From Methanobacteriota archaeon (lineage in GTDB: Archaea; Halobacteriota; Methanomicrobia; Methanomicrobiales; Methanomicrobiaceae), in NCBI GenBank assembly GCA_016841665.1, contig JAENYT010000002.1:124001-188000 (forward strand): DNA of 64,000 nt. Direction: 5' to 3'. Positions 56,577 to 64,000 of the stretch are shown here, in pieces. Numbering within the stretch: the first letter of the stretch is position 1; each line of letters starts with the position of its first letter. A program made the position numbers and the translations under genes. The notes beneath the pieces were generated by a model, which worked only from the letters and a program-made list of their open reading frames with translations, did not search any database and was not told where the DNA came from.

Positions 56577-58163
56577 TTAGATATGTGCGTATTTTGCCGT
56601 AAATACGCCCTCTGATTTCCTCATCTCCTCGATGGCTTCGTTCGGGACTTCGCTGTCCACATTGAGCACCATGATGGCCTCTTCGCCAGGCTTGTTGCGG
56701 CCGACCTGCATGCCGGCGATATTTACGTTGTGGCGGCCGATGATGGTGGCGAACCGCCCGATAACCCCAGGAACATCGTGGTGGCGGGAGATAACCACGT
56801 GGCCGCCAGGCGTCATGTCGGTCATATACTCCCCGATGCAGACGATGCGCTGTTTATCCTTGCCCGCAACATTGCCGCTTACCGACTCGATCATCTTGTC
56901 GGTTTTTGCGGTGATGGTGACAATATTGGTAAAGCCCCTGGACTCCTCGGTGACAGTTTCGCTCACCTTGATGCCGCGTTCCAGGGCAATAAACTCTGCA
57001 TTGACAATATTGACCGGGTTCTGGAGAATGGGGTCGAGAAGCCCCTTCAGTGCCATCCTGGTGATGAATTTCGTATTCTGTCCGAAATCGGCGGCTTTTC
57101 CGCCGTATTCGATCTCCACTGCCTGAAGTCTGCCCTCGACGAGCTGGATGAGAAGTTTGCCCATCTTTCCGGCAAGAGTCGCGTAGGGCTCGATGAGTTC
57201 CTGCTGTTCTGCCGGAATCATGGGCGCATTGACAACAAATTTTGCCGTCCCTCCCTTCAGGACTTCAATGCACTGTTTCGCCACGGAGACCGCTACATTC
57301 TGTTGCGCCTCAACGGTGCTTGCCCCGAGGTGCGGCGTGGTGATCACCTGCGGGAGTTGGAGCAGGGGAGAGCCGAACGGAGGCTCTTCCTCAAAGACAT
57401 CGAGGGCGGCTCCCGCAACCTTGCCGGCCCTGATGGCCCTGTTGAGCGCTTCCTCGTCGATGATACCGCCGCGTGCGCAATTGACGATACGGACGCCGTC
57501 TTTCATCATGGCGATAGTCCTGTCATTGATGACATGCCTCGTTTCCTTAACGAGGGGTGTGTGGATGGTGATGAAGTCGGCAGCGGCAAAGATGTCCTCT
57601 AGCGACATCACCTCTACTCCCAGCTGCTTTGCCCGTTCGATATTGATGTAGGGGTCGTAGGCAATGCACTTCATGTCCAGGGCGATGGCACGGCGGGCAA
57701 CTTCCTGCCCGATTCGTCCGAATCCGACAATACCCAGAACTTTTTCGTTTAATTCCACGCCCATGAATTTCGATCTCTTCCATTCGCCTGCTTTCAGAGA
57801 GGCATTGGCCTGCGGGATATTTCGGGCGAGCGCCGCCATCATGGCAAGCGTATGCTCCGTTGCGGCGAGCGTGTTTCCTCCAGGAGCGTTTGCAACGATA
57901 ATTCCCTTGCGTGTCGCAGCATCGAGGTCGATGTTGTCCACGCCGGCGCCCGCACGCCCGATATATTTGAGCTTGCCGGCCGCTTCGATGACGCGTGCGG
58001 TCACCTGAGTGCCGCTCCGGACCAAAAGACCGTCATACTGTCCGATGATATCGACGAGGTCGTCTTCTGAAAAATCGGTCTTGACGTCCACATCGCAAAA
58101 ATCCCTGAGAATATCTATTCCTTCTTCCGCCAGTGGATCACTGACCAGGACTCTATATTTCAC
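56577..58163 (-). CDS. serA: D-3-phosphoglycerate dehydrogenase
   Basis: VLVSDPLAEEGI, IGRAGAGVDNIDLDAATRKGI, LGIVGFGRIGQEVARRA, NCARGGIIDEEAL; C-terminal ACT; GTG start inferred. Confidence 0.95.
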   Translation of the reverse strand: MKYRVLVSDPLAEEGIDILRDFCDVDVKTDFSEDDLVDIIGQYDGLLVRSGTQVTARVIEAAGKLKYIGRAGAGVDNIDLDAATRKGIIVANAPGGNTLAATEHTLAMMAALARNIPQANASLKAGEWKRSKFMGVELNEKVLGIVGFGRIGQEVARRAIALDMKCIAYDPYINIERAKQLGVEVMSLEDIFAAADFITIHTPLVKETRHVINDRTIAMMKDGVRIVNCARGGIIDEEALNRAIRAGKVAGAALDVFEEEPPFGSPLLQLPQVITTPHLGASTVEAQQNVAVSVAKQCIEVLKGGTAKFVVNAPMIPAEQQELIEPYATLAGKMGKLLIQLVEGRLQAVEIEYGGKAADFGQNTKFITRMALKGLLDPILQNPVNIVNAEFIALERGIKVSETVTEESRGFTNIVTITAKTDKMIESVSGNVAGKDKQRIVCIGEYMTDMTPGGHVVISRHHDVPGVIGRFATIIGRHNVNIAGMQVGRNKPGEEAIMVLNVDSEVPNEAIEEMRKSEGVFTAKYAHI

Positions 58164-58330
58164 GTTGAAACCCCATATTGAATCTCCCTGCACCGTATTC
58201 ATGCTTTTCATCTGACTGGCGAGCACGCTGGGAAAGATCTGTATTGCGGCAGTATACCGCGAATACCTGAAGGAGATAAAAACACAAAACATGTATTAAT
58301 AATCCCGGTAAGTTATTAGATGGTGCGAGC

Positions 58331-60601
58331 ATGAACGAACAGCCCAATATTCTGTGGCTTGAAGAGATAAAAAAGGATGATATCGTCTCTGTTGGAGGAA
58401 AAGGTGCATCTCTGGGAGAAATGACCTCAATAGGTCTCCCCGTGCCGAAAGCTTTCGTTGTTACTGCACACGCATTCCGAAGGTTTCTCGTCGAAACGGG
58501 CATCGAAGAGGCCCTCTTCAACAAGCTGTACAACCTTGATGTTGATGATCCCCAGCGACTCGAAACAGCTGCAAATGAGGCAAAAGAACTTGTACTCAGC
58601 GTACCCATGCCTGAAGATATAAAGGAGGATATTGCTGATTCATATGAGAAAATCGGGCATGATCTGGTCGTTGCCGTTCGCTCGAGTGCTACTGCTGAAG
58701 ACCTTCCTGACGCAAGTTTTGCCGGTCAGCAGGAGACATATCTCAATATCAAGGGAGTCGATGATCTCCTCGAAGCGGTGCAGAAATGCTGGGCTTCACT
58801 TTACGGGGGGCGTGCGATCTACTACCGGTCAAAGCAGGGTTTCGACGACCGGAGCGTGAATATTGCCGTCGTCATACAGGAACTGGTGTATTCCGAGAAA
58901 GCCGGGGTGTTATTCTCTTCCCACCCCGTTACCGGGGAGCCGACGACCATCATCGAGGGATCATGGGGGCTTGGTGAAGCAGTGGTTTCGGGCAGCGTCT
59001 CTCCTGATAAATACGTATATGATCACCGGATGGAGGCTGTGGTGGACCGATATATCGCCCATAAGGAAGTGGAAATCATTCCTGACGGCGACCACGGTAC
59101 AATCGAGGTCGAGATAGATAAGGAACGGCAGAACGCCGCGGTGCTCAGCGATGAAGAGATCAAGCAACTGGCAAAGTTCGGGAAAATCTCAGAGGACCAC
59201 TATGGTATTCCCCAGGATATGGAATGGGGGATTGTGGACGAAGAGATCTATGTGCTCCAGTCCCGACCCATCACCACCATCGCGTCCGGAAAAGCAAAAC
59301 CTGCCGAGAAGGGTGGTGAAGCGGAGGCCAGGATCATTCTTGAGGGACAGGGAGCATCCCCGGGAATTGCAAGCGGCAAGGTAGTCATTATCAGGGATAT
59401 CAAGGATGCGGGGAAGGTCAAAGAGGGGGATATCCTTGTAGCAAAGATGACCAATCCTGATATGGTTCCGGCAATGCGCAGAGTGGCTGCAATCATCACT
59501 GACGAAGGCGGAATGACCTGCCATGCGGCAATCGTGAGTCGTGAGCTGGGGACCCCTGCCGTGGTGGGCACAAAGACCGCCACGTCCAAGCTTAAGAACG
59601 GACAGGTCGTCACCATCGATGGCGAAAAAGGCCTCGTCTACGAGGGTTCGCTTGAAAAGCCGAAAGAGGAGGAGGCGAAACCTGTTATCGCCACCGCTCC
59701 CATGGTGACGGCCACCGCCATCAAGGTGAACGTCTCCCTCCCGGAAGCCGCAAAGCGTGCGGCCGACACCGGTGCCGATGGTGTGGGGCTGCTCCGCATT
59801 GAACATCTTATTCTTGGGTTGAACCGCACTCCCGGCTGGTTTATCAAGAACGGCAGGGAGGAGGAGTTCATCGACGAGCTCTACAAGGGCATCAAGGTCG
59901 TGCTCGACGCCTTTTCCGGCAAGTCCGTATGGGTTCGGACCCTTGACGCACCCACCGACGAGTTTCGGAACATGGAAGGGGGAGAAGATGAGCCGGACGA
60001 ACACAATCCCATGCTCGGGTGGCGGGGTATCCGGAGGGATCTCCAAACCCCCAAGCAGTTCCGGCTTCAGGTCGAGGCCTTCAAACGCCTCTGGGACCAG
60101 GGATATGACAACCTCGGCCTCATGTTCCCCCTGGTCAGCTCGCCGGAAGAGTTCGTGCAGGCTCGTGAAATGCTTCGCTCGTGGGGCGTGGATGTGGAGA
60201 ACCGGACACTCGGCATCATGATCGAGATCCCCAGCAGTGCCCTTCTCATCGAAGACTTCATCCGTGCCGGCATCAAATTTGCCTCGTTCGGCACCAACGA
60301 TCTCATCCAGTACACGCTTGCAATCGACCGGAACAACCAGAATGTGGCCGGTATGTACTACCCCAAGCACCCTGCGGTGCTCAAGCTCATTGACGATGCC
60401 ATCCAATCCTGTCGAACTCATGGCGTGGAGTGCTCCATCTGCGGGCAGGCGGGGTCAGACCCGGCGATGGTGGAGTGGCTGATCCGTCACGGCATCACCA
60501 GCGTATCCGCAAACATCGACGCGGTTGCAAAGATCCGCGAGACCGCGTCCCGCACGGAACAGCGCATGGTCCTCGATTTTGTGAGAAGCAACAATGCGTA
60601 A
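58331..60601 (+). CDS. ppsA: Phosphoenolpyruvate synthase
   Basis: VGGKGASLGEM, VRSSATAEDLPDASFAGQQETYLN, GGMTCHAAIVSRELG, FGTNDLIQYTL. Confidence 0.97.
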   Translation: MNEQPNILWLEEIKKDDIVSVGGKGASLGEMTSIGLPVPKAFVVTAHAFRRFLVETGIEEALFNKLYNLDVDDPQRLETAANEAKELVLSVPMPEDIKEDIADSYEKIGHDLVVAVRSSATAEDLPDASFAGQQETYLNIKGVDDLLEAVQKCWASLYGGRAIYYRSKQGFDDRSVNIAVVIQELVYSEKAGVLFSSHPVTGEPTTIIEGSWGLGEAVVSGSVSPDKYVYDHRMEAVVDRYIAHKEVEIIPDGDHGTIEVEIDKERQNAAVLSDEEIKQLAKFGKISEDHYGIPQDMEWGIVDEEIYVLQSRPITTIASGKAKPAEKGGEAEARIILEGQGASPGIASGKVVIIRDIKDAGKVKEGDILVAKMTNPDMVPAMRRVAAIITDEGGMTCHAAIVSRELGTPAVVGTKTATSKLKNGQVVTIDGEKGLVYEGSLEKPKEEEAKPVIATAPMVTATAIKVNVSLPEAAKRAADTGADGVGLLRIEHLILGLNRTPGWFIKNGREEEFIDELYKGIKVVLDAFSGKSVWVRTLDAPTDEFRNMEGGEDEPDEHNPMLGWRGIRRDLQTPKQFRLQVEAFKRLWDQGYDNLGLMFPLVSSPEEFVQAREMLRSWGVDVENRTLGIMIEIPSSALLIEDFIRAGIKFASFGTNDLIQYTLAIDRNNQNVAGMYYPKHPAVLKLIDDAIQSCRTHGVECSICGQAGSDPAMVEWLIRHGITSVSANIDAVAKIRETASRTEQRMVLDFVRSNNA

Positions 60602-61691
60602 TGCCGGCTGCCTGGAAGAAGAACTCTTCTCTTTTCTTGCCTCCAAAAAAGACGAAGACCTTGGATACCTTAAGGTCCTCAGCTCCATGTGCACACATCC
60701 TCACCCCGTCGCGGTGCGTGCGCACCAGATGTTTATCGAGTCAAACCTCGGAGATCCCGGGTTGTTTGCAGGATCTGCATCGCTCGAGCGTCTTCTCATC
60801 GAATGTGTCGGATCACTATTCCACCACCCGGAGGCGGGGGGCTACGCAACCGCGGGGGGGACCGAATCCAACATCCAGGCGCTGAGGATCGCGAAAAAGA
60901 TGGTTTCCGCACGATCGCCGAATATTGTCATTCCTGAATCCGCCCACTTTTCCTTTGAAAAAGCATGCGATATCCTTTCCCTTGAGATGCGGACCGTTCC
61001 CTGTGATCCTGGGTTCTGTATGGATGTGGAGCAGATTGAGGATTATATCGACTCGAACACGGTATTTCTTGGCGGAATTGCCGGTTCCACCGAGTATGGC
61101 ACGGTCGACCCGCTCACGCGCCTCTCTGAGATCGCGGAAGACCGGGACATCTTTTTCCATGTCGATGCGGCGTTCGGCGGGTTTGTGCTGCCGTTCCTTG
61201 AATCTGAAATTCCGTTTGATTTTTCCCTTCCCGGCGTGAGCAGTATTTCGGCGGATCCCCACAAGATGGGGTTCTCCACCATCCCCGTCGGCTGCCTCCT
61301 CGTCCGTGACGAACAAATGCTCCGCTGTCTTCACGTCGATACACCATATCTGACGGTAAAACAGGCATACACGCTCAATGGCACGCGTTCTGGAGGGGCG
61401 GTGGCCGGAGCACTGGCAGTGCTGGAATACTTCGGAAAGGAAGGGATGCGGGCGATCATGCGTGGGTGCATGGAGAACACACAACGCCTGATCGACGGGA
61501 TGGCGACCTGGGGCTATCCTGCACCGGTAAGGCCCGAGGTGAATGTGGCCACATTTTCCTGCCCCGCGGTTCCCGAAGGCTGGCGTGTTTCGAGAACACG
61601 AAAAGGATATATGCGGATCGTGTGCATGCCGCATGTGCACCGCGATGTGATCGAGGCCTTTTTACATGATATTGGTGAGATGCATGCTTGA
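60594..61691 (+). CDS. mfnA: L-tyrosine/L-aspartate decarboxylase
   Basis: PLP decarboxylase; [36 protein letters not shown]. Confidence 0.92.
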   Translation: MRNAGCLEEELFSFLASKKDEDLGYLKVLSSMCTHPHPVAVRAHQMFIESNLGDPGLFAGSASLERLLIECVGSLFHHPEAGGYATAGGTESNIQALRIAKKMVSARSPNIVIPESAHFSFEKACDILSLEMRTVPCDPGFCMDVEQIEDYIDSNTVFLGGIAGSTEYGTVDPLTRLSEIAEDRDIFFHVDAAFGGFVLPFLESEIPFDFSLPGVSSISADPHKMGFSTIPVGCLLVRDEQMLRCLHVDTPYLTVKQAYTLNGTRSGGAVAGALAVLEYFGKEGMRAIMRGCMENTQRLIDGMATWGYPAPVRPEVNVATFSCPAVPEGWRVSRTRKGYMRIVCMPHVHRDVIEAFLHDIGEMHA

Positions 61692-62235
61692 ACGACTGAA
61701 ACAATCACTGGAAGAATGTCCCGTGGTGAGACGGGGTGAGTACCACTATTTCATCCACCCCATCACCGACGGCATCCCGAATATTGATCCTGCCCTGTTG
61801 AGGGAGGTTGCCTGTGCGATGCTCAGGATCATGAACCTCGACGGGGTGGACAAGATCGTGACCGCTGAGGCGATGGGCATCCATATCGGCACCTCGCTTT
61901 CCCTGATGACCGACATCCCCCTCAACGTCATGCGGAAGCGGTCGTATTCGCTCCCCGGGGAGATTGCGGTGCACCAGTCGACGGGCTACTCGAAGGGCGA
62001 GCTCTACCTCAACGGGATAGCCCCCGGTGACCGTGTCGTGATCGTCGACGATGTCTGCAGCACCGGCGGAACGATGGTCGCCCTCATCGACGCCCTCAAT
62101 CAGGCCGGGGCTGAGGTGACTGATACCTGCGTGGCCATCAACCGCTGTGATCCACGGGAATCCTGCCCGTACAAATCGCTCGTGAGCATCGATGTCACTG
62201 AATCTGGCGTTCACATCACCGGAAGCCATTTCTGA
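61684..62235 (+). CDS. Archaeal hypoxanthine/adenine phosphoribosyltransferase-like protein
   Basis: PRPP loop [50 protein letters not shown]. Confidence 0.9.
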   Translation: MLERLKQSLEECPVVRRGEYHYFIHPITDGIPNIDPALLREVACAMLRIMNLDGVDKIVTAEAMGIHIGTSLSLMTDIPLNVMRKRSYSLPGEIAVHQSTGYSKGELYLNGIAPGDRVVIVDDVCSTGGTMVALIDALNQAGAEVTDTCVAINRCDPRESCPYKSLVSIDVTESGVHITGSHF

Positions 62236-63160
62236 CCTTGTCAGGAAGATCCGGGACCGCAATGCACAAAGAGTAGCCCTCCAGTTTCCTGAGGGACTCA
62301 AACGGAAGGCCGCGGGTGTCGCGCGCCCCCTCGATGCGGCGGGGATCGGGGTCGTTATCAGCGGAGATCCCTGTTACGGGGCCTGCGATTTGGATCTCGA
62401 CCTGCTCGACGAGGTGGATCTGCTCGTCCATTTCGGGCATGCGCCGGTCGATGAACGGGAGGGTGTGCTGTACGTCTACGTCCATTACGACTTTGATGTG
62501 GCTGTCCTTGACGCGGTCATTCCCCTCATCGAGGGAAAGGAGATCGGGCTGGTGACCACGGTCCAGCACGCCCACCTTGTCGATGCCGCGGCCTCGTACC
62601 TGCGGGACCGGGGAATTTCCTGTGCGGTAGCGCGGGGCAGTGCGAGGACGCCGCTTCCGGGGCAGATTCTCGGTTGTTCGTTTGAGGCGGCGAGGGCTAC
62701 CGGTGCCCGCGAAATTCTCTACGTGGGAACAGGGGTGTTCCACGCACTGGGCGTGCAGCTGGCGACGGGTGCGCGGGTGGTGGCACTGGACCCCTATCGC
62801 GGCAGTGCGGAGGTGGTCGACGCCTCCAGGCTCCTGAGAAAACGGTATGTGCTCATCGAAAAGGCCCGGGAGGCAGAGAGCATCGGCATTCTTCTCTCCA
62901 AAAAAAGCGGCCAGAAGCGGAGCGCACTCGCCACACGCCTCGCCGCACTCTCCGGTGTAGCTTTCATCGTTGCCCTGCAGGAGATCACTCCCGACGCACT
63001 CCTCAATCTGGGGTTCGACTGTTATGTAAACACCGCCTGCCCGCGCATTGCCTATGACGACCAGGTGCGGTTTCCTGCCCCCGTCCTGAGCCCTCCGGAG
63101 TTTGAGATAGCCTGCGGTGTGCGGTCCTGGGAAGACTATACCATCGACGAGATAGTGTGA
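62192..63160 (+). CDS. dph2: Diphthamide biosynthesis enzyme Dph2
   Basis: [54 protein letters not shown]. Confidence 0.95.
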   Translation: MSLNLAFTSPEAISDLVRKIRDRNAQRVALQFPEGLKRKAAGVARPLDAAGIGVVISGDPCYGACDLDLDLLDEVDLLVHFGHAPVDEREGVLYVYVHYDFDVAVLDAVIPLIEGKEIGLVTTVQHAHLVDAAASYLRDRGISCAVARGSARTPLPGQILGCSFEAARATGAREILYVGTGVFHALGVQLATGARVVALDPYRGSAEVVDASRLLRKRYVLIEKAREAESIGILLSKKSGQKRSALATRLAALSGVAFIVALQEITPDALLNLGFDCYVNTACPRIAYDDQVRFPAPVLSPPEFEIACGVRSWEDYTIDEIV

Positions 63161-63161
63161 G

Positions 63162-63776
63162 ATGAAACTGAAAGCTTTGGAGATGCGCCTGGAACGCATC
63201 GCAGGGTTTGATCGGCCCCGCGTTGATCTCGAGCAGTACGTGACACCTGCCGAGGTTGCCGCAAGGCTCCTTTATCATGCCTATCTGCGGGGCGACATCG
63301 AGGGAAAACGGGTATGTGATCTGGGATGCGGTACAGGGATACTCTGCTGCGGTGCGTCCCTTCTGGGTGCATCGGCGGCGGCAGGCATCGACATCGATCC
63401 GGCATCGGTCGCCGCGACAGAGCGGAATGCCGCAATGCTGGGGGTTTCTGTCCATGCCGTGGTAGGGGATATCCGGGATCCGACTGCACTCGGCTCGATC
63501 TGCCCCTGCGACACGGTGGTGATGAATCCTCCGTTCGGCGCACAGAAACGGCATGCCGATCGTCCCTTCATCGATGCAGCGCTTTCCTGTGCCAACGTGG
63601 TCTACGGCATCTTCAATGAAGGCTCCCGTGCGTTCCTTTCGGGCTATATCAAGGGCCGGGGGGAGATCGACGAGGTCGCCGCATGCGCATTTCCCATGAG
63701 ACGAACCTTTGCCCACCATACAAAGGATCGTGTGGAGATCCCGGTCGAAGTTGTGAGAATACTCCGGGTGGACTGA
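63162..63776 (+). CDS. METTL5-like SAM-dependent methyltransferase
   Basis: VCDLGCGTGILCCGASLLGA and VVMNPPFGAQKRHADRPFID (NPPF motif). Confidence 0.9.
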   Translation: MKLKALEMRLERIAGFDRPRVDLEQYVTPAEVAARLLYHAYLRGDIEGKRVCDLGCGTGILCCGASLLGASAAAGIDIDPASVAATERNAAMLGVSVHAVVGDIRDPTALGSICPCDTVVMNPPFGAQKRHADRPFIDAALSCANVVYGIFNEGSRAFLSGYIKGRGEIDEVAACAFPMRRTFAHHTKDRVEIPVEVVRILRVD

Positions 63777-63780
63777 ACGC

Positions 63781-64000
63781 ATGACACGAAGCCGTGCGAT
63801 TTTCGGCCTCTCGGCAGCACACCTGATCACCGATCTCTACAGCCCGGTTCTCCCGGCAATTCTCCCCCTGCTCATCCTCGAACACGGGTATTCCTACCTC
63901 ACGGCGGGAATCATCGTCACCGTCTTCCAGCTCACCTCATCCTTTACGCAGCCCATCGTGGGATGGCTGTACGACAGAAAAGGGATCGCAATCCATATCA
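63781..64000 (+). CDS. MFS transporter, N-terminal part (truncated by window)
   Basis: MTRSRAIFGLSAAHLITDLYSPVLPAILPLLILEHGYSYLTAGIIVTVFQ..PIVGWLYDRKG. Confidence 0.8.
   Translation, partial: MTRSRAIFGLSAAHLITDLYSPVLPAILPLLILEHGYSYLTAGIIVTVFQLTSSFTQPIVGWLYDRKGIAIHI

Noticed and set aside
59189-60421. 410-aa minus-strand ORF inside ppsA
   Set aside because: Antisense to a strongly conserved PEP synthase.

Overview
This is a roughly 64 kb chromosomal window from a methanogenic archaeon. Gene content and style point to Methanomicrobiales. It is gene-dense, and I saw no CRISPR array, rRNA or transposase. Housekeeping genes include phosphoglycolate phosphatase, a Nog1-like GTPase, a presenilin-like protease, FEN1, hisC, argD, guaAb, pyrG, hisD, DNA ligase, NreA, serA, ppsA, mfnA, a purine PRTase, dph2 and tRNA-Val(GAC). 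Four accessory regions stand out. (1) At ~14.3-24.0 kb three tandem paralogous secreted seven-blade propeller proteins share conserved ~190-nt 5' leaders and a conserved nested stem-loop 3' flank. One copy has an in-frame amber stop ahead of a still-conserved tail, and another is an internally deleted, frameshifted derivative. (2) At ~27.4-39.8 kb lies a molybdate/tungstate island: three ABC importers (Tup-, Wtp- and Mod-like), two tandem ModA proteins, a MOT1-like permease, a molybdenum-storage-protein (MoSto) homologue, and a TrmO-like gene overlapping modB. (3) At ~48.8-53.3 kb an ECF transporter with an apparent S-component/double-ATPase fusion is bracketed by two paralogous Cys-containing proteins. 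(4) Two apparently decayed or frameshifted genes are present: a uridine-kinase-like remnant at ~5.45-6.03 kb and an HD-domain phosphohydrolase at ~25.38-25.88 kb. Functional names come from reading motifs by eye; no database search was run.
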